Assembly: GCA_016841325.1 (NCBI GenBank)
Contig: JAENZJ010000030.1
Location: forward strand, 1-38,551
Length of the DNA: 38,551 nucleotides
From: Thermincola carboxydiphila
GTDB taxonomy: Bacteria; Bacillota; Thermincolia; Thermincolales; UBA2595
Reading direction: 5' to 3'
The notes beneath the pieces are model-generated. The model was not told the DNA's origin. It did not search any database and worked only from the letters and a program-made list of their open reading frames with translations. Numbering within the stretch: position 1 is the first letter of the stretch; every line of letters starts with the position of its first letter. This document shows, one piece after another, positions 17,239 through 25,141 of the stretch. Both the position numbers and the translations under genes were made by a program.

Positions 17239-17463
17239 GTGTCGAAAGATTATGAACACAATAAAATTAAAAGTAAAGCAGATTATCCTGAGATAATGAC
17301 AGTCAACCAGGTTGCCGAGTATTTTCAGATAAGTGAAATGACTACATACAAACTGGTACAGGATGGGAGCATTCCGGCCTTTAAAATCGGCCGGCACTGG
17401 CGCGTCAAGAGGGACGACCTGGATGAATTTATTGAAAGACTAAAACGGGGTGAAAGAATTTGA
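17239..17463 (+). CDS. Excisionase-type (MerR-like) HTH DNA-binding protein
   Basis: The 74-residue protein contains the helix_turn_helix_17/excisionase fold: IMTVNQVAEYFQISEMTTYKLVQDGSIPAFKIGRHWRVKRDDLDEFI. Members bind DNA as small winged-helix proteins and act either in phage excision or as transcription regulators. No integrase or phage gene is near, so a regulatory role is more likely. GTG 17239 has the best spacing from AAGGTG; ATG 17233 and GTG 17230 sit too close to it. Its stop overlaps the RNase J start by 4 nt (TTGA), implying translational coupling. Confidence 0.88.
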   Translation: MSKDYEHNKIKSKADYPEIMTVNQVAEYFQISEMTTYKLVQDGSIPAFKIGRHWRVKRDDLDEFIERLKRGERI

Positions 17464-19157
17464 CTACAATACACAGGAGTGGAACCAAAACGAAAAAAGC
17501 TAAGAGCTGCCTAAGTATTATACCCCTTGGGGGGGTGGGGGAAATCGGAAAAAACATGATGGTCTTTGAGTACGGTGAAGACATCATAGTTGTTGATGCC
17601 GGTGTTGCTTTCCCCGGGGAGGAACTGTACGGGATAGACCTGGTAATTCAGGACATCAGGTACCTGGTGGAAAACAGGGAACGGGTACGGGGCATTTTTA
17701 TTACTCATGGCCATGAAGACCATATAGGCGCTCTGCCTTACGTCCTTAAAGAGATTGAGGCACCTGTCTATGGTACCAGGCTTACAATTGGCCTGATCAG
17801 AAAAAGGCTGACAGAGCATGGTATGGATAAAGCCGCCAAACTGATTGAGATTGACTCGGATGATGTTATCCATGCGGGAGTATTCAAGGTGGAGTTTTTC
17901 CGGATTAATCACAGTATTCCTGACGGGGTAGGCCTGGCAATTGATACCCCTGAAGGACTGGTGGTCCATTCCGGGGACTTTAAGCTTGACCATACCCCCA
18001 TTGATGGCAGGGTAACCGAACTGCACAAGCTGGGCTCTTATGGTGACAGGGGAGTCCTGGTCTTAATATGTGACAGCACCGGGGTGGAAAATGAAGGATT
18101 TACACCTTCAGAAAAAGTTGTTGGCGAGACATTTGCGAAAGAGTTTGAAAGGGCAGAAGGACGGATCATTATTGCAACATTTGCCTCAAATGTCCACAGG
18201 ATTCAGCAGGTGGTAAATGCCGCCGTGGAGCATGACCGTAAGGTTGCTGTGGTGGGCAGGAGTATGGTAAATGTGGTTGAGGCAGCCAGGGAACTGGGGT
18301 ATTTATCCTGCCCGGATTCAGTAATGATAGATATTGATGAAATTAATAAGTATGCCCCACACCGAATTGCCATAATAACAACCGGCAGCCAGGGGGAGCC
18401 GATGGCTGCCCTGACACGGATTGCTGAAGGCAGTCACCGGCAGATCGTGCTTGAACCGGGAGATACCGTAATTATATCGGCAACCCCTATTCCGGGAAAT
18501 GCCAAGCATGTCTACCGGACAATAAATAACCTCTTTAAAGGAGGCGCCCGTGTGGTCTACAGGGATGTTGCCTCTGTTCATGTCTCCGGACATGCTGCCA
18601 AAGAGGAAATCATGACCCTGATTAATATGGTTAAACCACAATTCGCCATGCCATTCCACGGTGAGTACAGGCACCTGGTAAAGTTTAAAAAAACTGCTGC
18701 TGAACTGGGCATTCCCGAAAGAAATGTTATCATCAGCGCTATCGGGGACAGAAATGTTTTTCAACGGGGAAAATTCAGCAAGCAGGACAAAGTCCATGCA
18801 GGCAGTGTAATGATTGACGGATTGGGTATAGGTGATGTGGGAAATATCGTTTTACGGGACAGGAAGCATTTGGCCGAAGATGGAGTTGTTGTTGCCGTTC
18901 TCACCATTAACAAGACGACTGGGGCTGTGGTATCCGGTCCCGACATAGTGTCACGCGGGTTTGTGTATGTCCGTGAATCTGAGGAATTGCTGGCCAAAAT
19001 GAAGCATGAACTGGATCGGACGGTAAAAATCTGTGAAGATACCCAAATCAGGGAATGGGCCGCAATTAAGGAACAGATTCGCAAGACATTAAGTAATGTG
19101 ATGTACTCCGAGACAAAAAGGAAACCGCTTATTTTACCGATAATTATGGAGGTATAG
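17460..19157 (+). CDS. rnj: Ribonuclease J
   Basis: The 565-residue protein is a metallo-beta-lactamase/beta-CASP ribonuclease, which degrades and matures RNA with 5'-exo and endonuclease activity. Visible signatures are LGGVGEIGKNM, the zinc motif THGHEDHIG, NHSIPDGVG, HSGDFKLD, CDSTGVE, the beta-CASP TTGSQGEPMAAL, and VHVSGHA with MPFHGEYRHL. Length fits the RNase J1/J2 family. The start is TTG, coupled to the HTH gene by a TTGA overlap and preceded by a GGGGTG site. The DUF454 gene begins 1 nt after the stop. Confidence 0.96.
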   Translation: MTTIHRSGTKTKKAKSCLSIIPLGGVGEIGKNMMVFEYGEDIIVVDAGVAFPGEELYGIDLVIQDIRYLVENRERVRGIFITHGHEDHIGALPYVLKEIEAPVYGTRLTIGLIRKRLTEHGMDKAAKLIEIDSDDVIHAGVFKVEFFRINHSIPDGVGLAIDTPEGLVVHSGDFKLDHTPIDGRVTELHKLGSYGDRGVLVLICDSTGVENEGFTPSEKVVGETFAKEFERAEGRIIIATFASNVHRIQQVVNAAVEHDRKVAVVGRSMVNVVEAARELGYLSCPDSVMIDIDEINKYAPHRIAIITTGSQGEPMAALTRIAEGSHRQIVLEPGDTVIISATPIPGNAKHVYRTINNLFKGGARVVYRDVASVHVSGHAAKEEIMTLINMVKPQFAMPFHGEYRHLVKFKKTAAELGIPERNVIISAIGDRNVFQRGKFSKQDKVHAGSVMIDGLGIGDVGNIVLRDRKHLAEDGVVVAVLTINKTTGAVVSGPDIVSRGFVYVRESEELLAKMKHELDRTVKICEDTQIREWAAIKEQIRKTLSNVMYSETKRKPLILPIIMEV

Positions 19158-19158
19158 C

Positions 19159-19440
19159 TTGTTTAGATATTTCTGGATAGCTATAGGAATTTTGTCACTA
19201 ATTTTAGGAATACTGGGGATAGTGCTCCCCCTGCTGCCAACAACACCCTTCGTGTTGCTGGCTGCGGCGTTGTTTGCCAAGAGATCCACCCGACTTTATA
19301 ATTACCTGATTACAAATAGATACTTTGGTCCTGTAATCAAGAGCTGGCAGGAAACACGAACAATTCCACTCAGGGCTAAGATTATCTTAGTGGTGTTAAT
19401 AGGGATATCTGTTGTTGTTACAATTATATACTGGACATAG
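19159..19440 (+). CDS. DUF454 (YbaN-like) small membrane protein
   Basis: The 93-residue protein has two hydrophobic segments around a short polar loop: residues 4-36 with LSLILGILGIVLPLLPTTPF, and 68-91. LPTTPFVLLAAALFAKRS followed by NRYFGPVIKSW is the usual YbaN/DUF454 pattern. Function is unknown. The start is TTG after TGGAGG. It directly follows the RNase J gene, so it should be co-expressed with it. Confidence 0.88.
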   Translation: MFRYFWIAIGILSLILGILGIVLPLLPTTPFVLLAAALFAKRSTRLYNYLITNRYFGPVIKSWQETRTIPLRAKIILVVLIGISVVVTIIYWT

Positions 19441-19532
19441 CCGTACTCCGCAGATCTAAACTGTGAACTGTTCCTTCGGATTTCGCCCTAAGTTGAGTGA
19501 CAAGGATACATTAAACCGTGTTAGAAAAGGAC

Positions 19533-19555
19533 GAGGCTGAAATATTTTCAGCCTC
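19533..19555 (-). terminator. Perfect 10-bp hairpin, probably terminator for the minus-strand small gene
   Basis: GAGGCTGAAA and TTTCAGCCTC pair around TAT. Read on the minus strand it follows the small gene at 19578-19772 and is trailed by CGTCCTTTTC, a modest T-run. On the plus strand no T-run follows, though it may still protect the end of the RNase J-DUF454 mRNA. Confidence 0.6.
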
Positions 19556-19577
19556 TCACTGTACCCTGCAGATTTCA

Positions 19578-19772
19578 TCAATTACTGACCCGACGGTATT
19601 TGATAAGTTCGGTATCAGTTTTATTTCTGGTATATTTAACTTTTGCTTCATTTAGTAACTGCCTTGAATTATGTTCTGCTCCATAGACGGGATCACCATG
19701 GAAATAGGGCCTGCGATAACCTCCGCAACCTCTGAGAATACCAAAAGGATTTCGTCTTTCTCCACTGCCCAT
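19578..19772 (-). CDS. Small basic hypothetical protein, 64 aa
   Basis: This 64-residue ORF begins MGSGERRNPFGILRGCGGYR and ends in a basic, Lys/Arg-rich tail. ATG 19772 has a GGAGG site 8 nt upstream; the in-frame ATG at 19787 overlaps that site. An AAAGGAGG further upstream and a hairpin after the stop suggest a real transcription unit. It has no membrane segment and I recognise no family; the Gly/Arg/Tyr-rich start recalls some spore-associated small proteins, which is only an impression. Confidence 0.5.
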   Translation of the reverse strand: MGSGERRNPFGILRGCGGYRRPYFHGDPVYGAEHNSRQLLNEAKVKYTRNKTDTELIKYRRVSN

Positions 19773-19877
19773 ATTATAGCCCTCCATTTTTTATAAGCTG
19801 ATTTTTGAAACTTACCTCCTTTCAATTTGGTTTCCGCCGTTTATTCTATTACATAATTTTGATGAGAAAGTGATTAA

Positions 19878-19935
19878 TTTGTGACCAAACTATGAAAATA
19901 CTACGTAACGTAGTATTTAACAATTTGGTCACAAA
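19878..19935. repeat. 58-bp nested double palindrome
   Basis: TTTGTGACCAAA (19878-19889) is the exact reverse complement of 19924-19935. Inside it AAATACTACGT (19896-19906) is the exact reverse complement of 19908-19918. Both centre on 19907. The element lies between two divergent small genes and ends one base before the -35 box of the plus-strand promoter. Confidence 0.85.
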
Positions 19936-19936
19936 A

Positions 19937-19965
19937 TGGACAAAGTTTGACTATAATTATATGAT
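19937..19965 (+). promoter_or_regulatory. Promoter of the His-rich membrane protein gene
   Basis: TGGACA (19937-19942), a 17-bp spacer and TATGAT (19960-19965) form a plausible sigma-70-type promoter directly abutting the nested palindrome, which could be its operator. Confidence 0.55.
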
Positions 19966-20021
19966 AAATTTAACTGTAGTATCTTGGGATTTAAATTTAA
20001 CAGTTAGTGAGGTGAGTACAG

Positions 20022-20339
20022 TTGGAGCAGAAAAATAACATTAATACCCTATTCATAATTGGTGGGATTGTTCTTTTTTTAGCCATTATCTATTTTGGTA
20101 AAAACGGGACGTTTTTGAGTAAAATCAATCCTGGTGATTATCTGTGGCTGGGGCTATTCTTGTTATGCCCTTTGATGCACCTGTTTATGATGAGGGGACA
20201 TAATCATTCTTCGCACAACCATCCTTCGCACAACCATCCTTCGCACAACCATCCTTCGCACAATCCTTCTTTGGAAGGACACGACCATTCTTTACAAGAA
20301 CAGGACCATCCTTCTGAGGAATCAGGTCGCAGACCCTAA
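20022..20339 (+). CDS. Small membrane protein with His-rich tail (DUF2933-like)
   Basis: The 105-residue protein has two hydrophobic segments (about 9-25 and 40-56, LWLGLFLLCPLMHLFMMRGH). A soluble tail follows with SHNHP repeated in tandem, encoded by four 15-bp DNA repeats at 20211-20270 (the last degenerate), then GHDHS and QDHPS. The tail has many His residues that could bind Cu, Zn or Ni. The pattern matches DUF2933 proteins, often found next to isoprenylcysteine-type methyltransferases in metal-response loci, as here. The start is TTG after GTGAGGTGAG. The metal role is inferred. Confidence 0.75.
   Translation: MEQKNNINTLFIIGGIVLFLAIIYFGKNGTFLSKINPGDYLWLGLFLLCPLMHLFMMRGHNHSSHNHPSHNHPSHNHPSHNPSLEGHDHSLQEQDHPSEESGRRP
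20211..20270 (+). repeat. 15-bp tandem repeat within the His-rich gene
   Basis: TCGCACAACCATCCT is repeated three times exactly and once imperfectly (20211, 20226, 20241, 20256). It codes for the SHNHP units and can expand or shrink in frame by slippage. Confidence 0.9.
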
Positions 20340-20448
20340 CCATTACAATCTTGTAAACAATCAATCCCTGAATGAACGGGGGTGCCAGGATTACAGATGT
20401 TTTAAGATGGCTTTCCGGTAATAATTATCTGTAAAGGGTGGGAAACTG

Positions 20449-21105
20449 ATGCACGGTGAAGGGATATTCGCTTATGGCTTGTGGAGCCTGGTAGTAATAA
20501 ATGTTGCCTTGTTTGTTTTCTTTATCGTAAGCTTCCTGTTACCGTTCAGAAAGCGGGAATGGCGTTCCATGGGAGTTACGGTTGCGTTTTTTACTGCACT
20601 GTTCACTGAGATGTATGGATTTCCTCTGACAATTTACTTATTGACTGGTATTCTTGGAGCCAGGTACCCGGTCCTGGATCCTTTTTCACATGCCCATGGA
20701 CATTTATGGGTGGTCTTATTTGGCGGTGGTGCCACCATGCTGAATATCATACATCTGGTAAGCAACGGTCTGGTGATTACGGGTTTCATCATCATGTGGA
20801 GAGGGTGGAAGATGATTCATTCGGCACAGGATATGCTCGTTACAACCGGAATATATTCATATGTCAGGCATCCGCAATATTCAGGTCTTTTTATGGTGAT
20901 TACTGCAATGTTGATTCAATGGCCGTCAATTATGGCCCTGGTTATGGCTCCAATACTGGTGATTGTTTATTATCGGCTTTCCAGGAAAGAGGAGCAGGAT
21001 GTGACAGAGAAATTCGGTGATGAGTACAGACAGTATATGAGAAGAACCCCCATGTTTGTCCCGCGTCTCCGGCGAAGCCAAGAGTCACAAGCTTCAGCCG
21101 GATAA
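20449..21105 (+). CDS. Isoprenylcysteine/phospholipid methyltransferase-family membrane protein
   Basis: The 218-residue protein has about five membrane helices and the ICMT/PEMT C-terminal signature: GIYSYVRHPQYSGLF, then RKEEQDVTEKFGDEYRQYMRRTPMFVP. Such enzymes methylate lipids or membrane-bound small molecules with SAM; the bacterial substrate is unknown. ATG 20449 follows AAAGGGTGGG. It lies 109 nt after the His-rich gene, a pairing seen in metal-resistance regions, and just before the UbiB-like gene. Confidence 0.88.
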   Translation: MHGEGIFAYGLWSLVVINVALFVFFIVSFLLPFRKREWRSMGVTVAFFTALFTEMYGFPLTIYLLTGILGARYPVLDPFSHAHGHLWVVLFGGGATMLNIIHLVSNGLVITGFIIMWRGWKMIHSAQDMLVTTGIYSYVRHPQYSGLFMVITAMLIQWPSIMALVMAPILVIVYYRLSRKEEQDVTEKFGDEYRQYMRRTPMFVPRLRRSQESQASAG

Positions 21106-21130
21106 ATCGTGTTATTAGAGGGGGCGGAAA

Positions 21131-23179
21131 ATGTCAAACATAAACAGGTTATTAAAAATCAGCACTGCATTTTACCGGGAAATGAAGGCATATAATAAAT
21201 TCAAAAAACTTGATCCGGCAGAAAAAAAGCACAGTAAAATACCTAAACAATTTGTACAAAATCTCGTTAAGTTATGACCTGCTTTTGTAAAACTTGGCCA
21301 GGTTTTGAGTACCAGGCCGGATTATATCCCTGAAGAATATATTGATGCTTTGGAGGTTTTACATGATCAGGTCCCACCCTTCCCTTTTACAGAGGTTCAG
21401 TCTATTATAGAAAGTGAATTTGGCGAAGAAATCTATGAGATTTTTTCTCATTTTGAAAAGAGGCCGGTTGCTTCGGCATCCCTTTCCCAGGTCCATTTTG
21501 CGGCACTTAAAGATGGGATAAAAGTTGCTGTGAAAGTTCAAAGGCCGCTAATTCAAGAGCAGATTAAAGATGACTTGGCTGTTTTATCCTGGCTTGCCAG
21601 GGTTGCCGGTAAATTCTACGGTAAACTCCTGCGCAATATTAACTTAGAGGAAGCGGTCCGGGAATTTAAACGTTACACCATCCAGGAGTTGGACTTTTCA
21701 CTTGAAGCTAAGACTTTAGATCGGTTCCGGGAGAACTTTAAGGACTGGGATGATATTAGTTTCCCTGAAGTTTACCGGGAATACACTTCGGCAAGAGTGT
21801 TAACCATGGAACGTGTGTCGGGGTTAAAGCTTCATGAGGTTAAACGGAAACTGTCTCAGGAAAAGCGGAATAAACTTAACCAGCGCCTTATAGAAATGGA
21901 ATTAAAAATGTTTATCACAGACGCATTTTTTCATGCCGACTTGCATCCCGGAAACATCTTTTTTCAGGAAGATGGCGGGATAGCAGTGATTGATGTGGGT
22001 ATGTTCGGCGAATTAAGTGACGAACACCGGGACCGTTTTCTCTTATACTGGCTGGCAGTAGTCGAGGAAGAAAAAGAGCGGGCCTTCTCTCATTTGATAA
22101 AGCTGGGGAAGAAAACCGAAGATGCTGATCTGGATGGATTTTATGCAGAGTTTTCCAAAACTCTGGATCAATTCTTTGCCAGCAGGGTATCAGAAAGAAG
22201 TTTTACTAAAACATGGATGTCAATTCTTACCATCGGTGCCCGATACGGGTTCCAATTTAACAGTCACCTGTTACTTCAGGCGAAGGCCCTTACCACGGCA
22301 GAAGCTTTAACGTTTGTGCTGATGCCGGATTTAAAATTTAATGAGGTTGCCCGTCCGATAATTACACGTGAAATAGGGGAACGCGCAAAGCCAAAGGAAA
22401 TCAGAAGACGCCTTAAACAAACCTTCCCGGAATGGCTGCTTGTTGGGGAACTTCCGGATAAATCAGCTCTGTTCTCTGCAGCGGAAAAGAATAAATCGGA
22501 CAGGGCCTGGAAAGAAATTGCCAATATTACGGCTGCCGAACTGGAAAGGCATAAGAACGAAGATCCGGAAGTAGTTCATGGTGAATATGCTGTTGAAATA
22601 GATGAAAATATTGAGAGGGTCTTTAATTTTACTACCCGGTTTGCCCAATACGCTCTCTGGCATCCAACCTATACTGAAAAGTCAAAGGTGATTCATGTTT
22701 CCGGAAGGTATATATCATTGACACCTGAAGTCGTCGGCTCTATCTTCAGACTTGATGAAATCGCTGACGGCAACACCGTTTTAAGCAACGGGGAGATAAC
22801 TGAGTTTGAAAGAAACAGGATGTGGAAATGGAAGGCACCCCTTTCTTTCCTCCCTGTGATTCAAATTGGCACCTGTTTCAGCTATGAAGACCTGGGAAAT
22901 AACCGGACCAGATTGCATGAGTATTTTTATTATCTGGATAATCCGCTGATGGACTTTCTGGCTAGTCAGCGTCTTTTAGGGTCAGTGGAGGCTTTAAAGG
23001 CGCATATTGAAGAGGAGCTTAAGGGGGTTAAACACCTCATTGAATCCGGGTATTATGAGCCGGAAGATATGGAGTATCTGTGGGATGATATCTTAAAAAC
23101 AACAAGGGTAGTTAATGTTGACGATATTCCGAAACCTGTTAAATTAGAAGGCCATGTTGACTATACTTATATAAAATAG
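21131..23179 (+). pseudogene. UbiB/ABC1-family kinase fused to SRPBCC domain, interrupted by in-frame TGA
   Basis: ATG 21131 (after GAGGGGGCGG) opens a frame of 48 codons that meets TGA at 21275, then continues in the same frame to 23179 for 634 more codons. Protein on both sides is one UbiB/AarF kinase-like domain: before the stop an N-terminal extension ending NLVKL, directly after it PAFVKLGQVLSTRPD (the KxGQ motif), then SASLSQVH, VAVKVQRP, HADLHPGN and IDVGMFGE. The stop replaces the conserved Gly of the LGP motif, where GGA would be expected. From about codon 470 an SRPBCC/polyketide cyclase-like domain follows (FNFTTRFAQYALWHPTY, RMWKWKAPLSF), an unusual fusion. UbiB proteins act in quinone or lipid metabolism. 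A restart at TTG 21306 would lack the KxGQ motif. A sequencing error is possible. Confidence 0.85.
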
Positions 23180-23194
23180 GGCAGGGGGTGCAGC

Positions 23195-23887
23195 ATGAAA
23201 CGTAAAGGAATACACGAACCGACTATAGAAGATATAGTTGAAATAAGTGGTATAGAAACCTTGCATCCCGGAGGTTTCGCCCTAACCAAACGTACTGCTG
23301 AACTGGCAAATTTGAAAGAAGGGCTAAAGGTCTTAGATGTATCCAGTGGCAGAGGGACTCAGGCAATTTATTATGCAGAGAATTTTGGGGTCACAGTAAC
23401 GGGTATAGATTTATCAAAAGAAATGGTTGCCACAGCTACGAAAAATGCACAAAATTCGAAGATGAGGGATAAAATCTCGTTTGTAAAGGGAGATTCACAA
23501 AGTTTACCTTTTCAAGACAATTTGTTTGATGTAACAATTAATGAATGTGCAGTCGGTATACCTGATGACTCTCAAAAAGTACTTAACGAAATGGTGAGGG
23601 TAACCAAACCGGAGGGGACCATTGTAATACATGAATCAACCTGGCTGAAAAATTTCAGTGATGATGAAAAAGATGACCTATCTGAAAGATATGGGACTAC
23701 CCCACTTGAATACGATGAATGGATAGCAATGCTAAAAATAGCTGGAGTAAAAAATATAGTTACAAAAAGAATTTTAGTACGTCATGGCTTGACTGGATTA
23801 AGGAAAGGATTTGAGAATAGAGAGGCATTTTACAAAGCAATACTCGATGGAAAACTGGGCTATTGTCTGTTTAAAGGTACAAAATAA
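23195..23887 (+). CDS. Class I SAM-dependent methyltransferase
   Basis: The 230-residue protein has a methyltransferase_11-type Rossmann domain: motif I VLDVSSGRGTQA, GIDLSKEMV, GDSQSLPFQDNLFDVTINECA and VTKPEGTIVIHE. Length and motif order resemble UbiE-like or arsenite methyltransferase relatives, but the Cys pattern of ArsM is not seen. It lies 15 nt after the UbiB-SRPBCC gene with an AGGGGG site, so the two form an operon. Together they suggest modification of a lipid or quinone. A strong terminator follows. Confidence 0.9.
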   Translation: MKRKGIHEPTIEDIVEISGIETLHPGGFALTKRTAELANLKEGLKVLDVSSGRGTQAIYYAENFGVTVTGIDLSKEMVATATKNAQNSKMRDKISFVKGDSQSLPFQDNLFDVTINECAVGIPDDSQKVLNEMVRVTKPEGTIVIHESTWLKNFSDDEKDDLSERYGTTPLEYDEWIAMLKIAGVKNIVTKRILVRHGLTGLRKGFENREAFYKAILDGKLGYCLFKGTK

Positions 23888-23939
23888 TAAATCGGCCAAA
23901 CAATGGATAAACATGACATTTAGCAAAAATAAAAAAATA

Positions 23940-23976
23940 AAGAAGGCGGAATATATCCGCCTTCTTTGTTTTTTTA
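23940..23976 (+). terminator. Strong terminator after the SAM methyltransferase
   Basis: AGAAGGCGGA (23941-23950) pairs with TCCGCCTTCT (23956-23965) around ATATA, followed by TTGTTTTTTT. Confidence 0.93.
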
Positions 23977-23978
23977 TT

Positions 23979-24062
23979 TCAAGAGGGTTCATCCAGCTTT
24001 GTTTCTGCTGTTCCACCGGCATTGTGGCAGCTGAAGCAGAGATCTTCCACTAATGTGAAGTA
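23979..24062 (-). pseudogene. C-terminal remnant of a c-type heme protein
   Basis: On the minus strand an open frame without a start reads VEDLCFSCHNAGGTAETKLD and ends in TGA at 23979. The CFSCH heme motif in that context is typical of multiheme cytochromes. It lies right after the stop of the Fe-S reductase remnant and may be the last piece of a lost downstream gene. The piece is short, so this is tentative. Confidence 0.4.
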
Positions 24063-24068
24063 AACAAA

Positions 24069-24515
24069 CTAATTCTTCTTCACCATTGTGCTGTCTTTGA
24101 GCATCTCCACAGCTGCACCCATGAACCTGCCGACATTATCTGTAGGATCCTCTACCTTAATGCCTAATCCTTCTGCCACGATGGTTGTGAAATCCTTCTG
24201 CCGTACTTTGGTTTGCATCGCACAACTGGTGGCATTAAACTGAGAACCGCAGCCGGCACAATTGGTAATCAGGTACTCCGCTCCGGTGGCTTCTGCTTTC
24301 ACAACCCGTTTACTGCCTGCATGAGCAACTGTGGGCAGGGAGTCAAATGCTGAGACAAGGCCGCAACAGAGGCCGTTTTCTTTAATATGCTGCATTTCCA
24401 CTAACTCTAATCGGGGATTGCCTTTAACACATTCCTGGGTTCTTCATAGTGGCCAAACCAGCGGCCCACGTGGCAGGAGTCGTGATATGTCACCTTTTGG
24501 TCCCAGGGACATAAT
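24069..24515 (-). pseudogene. Remnant of HdrB/GlpC-like Fe-S reductase (CCG domain)
   Basis: On the minus strand, 24515 to about 24415 encodes [20 protein letters not shown] and on to VLKAIP, then hits TAG. The family continues in another frame as [18 protein letters not shown], then AEATGAEYLITNCAGCGSQFN, to the stop at 24069. The junction lies in a CCCC run at about 24417, so loss of one base is the simplest cause. YHDSCH, GLCCG and CAGCG are the paired Cys motifs of heterodisulfide-reductase-type CCG domains. The N-terminal ferredoxin part is missing. The gene is both truncated and frameshifted, so it should be dead. Confidence 0.8.
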
Positions 24516-24594
24516 GCGCTATCCTCCTTTTGCGACCGAATGTTCTTTCTATATTTTATCATCAAGTAATACGGTGAAACAATAGATATTTATG

Positions 24595-24623
24595 TTTACG
24601 ATTTAAAAACTGCGTATTATAAT
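24595..24623 (+). promoter_or_regulatory. Promoter of the thioredoxin-CcdA operon
   Basis: TTTACG (24595-24600), a 17-bp spacer and TATAAT (24618-24623) lie about 75 nt upstream of the thioredoxin-like gene. The -10 box is perfect and the -35 box is weak. Confidence 0.5.
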
Positions 24624-24699
24624 AATATTAGAAATTACTAATATATTCCTGAATATATATTTTTTCAAAGAAACAGATACAAATATTGGGGGGATAAAA

Positions 24700-25140
24700 T
24701 TGAAATTTAAAGCAGTTGTATTGATTTTGCTGGTAGCTGTATTAGCTGCCTTACTGGCTGCCAAGGGCTTCCGGACAAATCCCGGGACGGGTGGGTATAC
24801 CTTAAACGGGGCAATTTCCCAGTCTGCAAACCTGATAAAACAGGCCGGACAAGACGGTAAGCCTGCCTGGCTTTTGTTTCATTCAAAGACCTGCCAGTCT
24901 TGTATTGAGATGGAAAAAGTGTTTAACACACTAAAACCCGAATTTGAAGGAAAAGTGACTTTTGTTGACATCAATGTGAATGACCCGACTGAGCGAAACC
25001 TGTGTACTAAGTATAAAATACAGTACATCCCCACAACTTACTTTTTTGATCCTGCCGGCAATATTACGTTTGATTTTGTCGGGGTGATACAGGTGGATGA
25101 AATGCGGGCTAAACTAATGGCCCTTACAGGGGAGGGATAA
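24700..25140 (+). CDS. Membrane-anchored thioredoxin-like protein (CxxC)
   Basis: The 146-residue protein has an N-terminal hydrophobic anchor or signal (about 3-22) and then a thioredoxin fold with the redox motif HSKTCQSC and the conserved cis-Pro segment YIPTTYFFDPAG. It should face outward and carry out thiol-disulfide exchange. The CcdA-like gene begins 1 nt after its stop, and CcdA proteins pass electrons across the membrane to exactly such thioredoxins. The start is TTG after GGGGGGAT. Possible clients are apocytochromes such as the giant cytochrome; this is inference. Confidence 0.92.
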   Translation: MKFKAVVLILLVAVLAALLAAKGFRTNPGTGGYTLNGAISQSANLIKQAGQDGKPAWLLFHSKTCQSCIEMEKVFNTLKPEFEGKVTFVDINVNDPTERNLCTKYKIQYIPTTYFFDPAGNITFDFVGVIQVDEMRAKLMALTGEG

Positions 25141-25141
25141 A

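Noticed and set aside
17239-17463. Prophage or integrative element, suggested by the excisionase-like protein
   Set aside because: No integrase, transposase or attachment repeats are visible, and the gene is translationally coupled to RNase J.
20343-20356. TTACAATCTTGTAA palindrome between the His-rich gene and the ICMT-like gene, as a copper operator
   Set aside because: The arms are only 6 bp in an AT-rich gap and the spacing does not match the CopY box TACANNTGTA.
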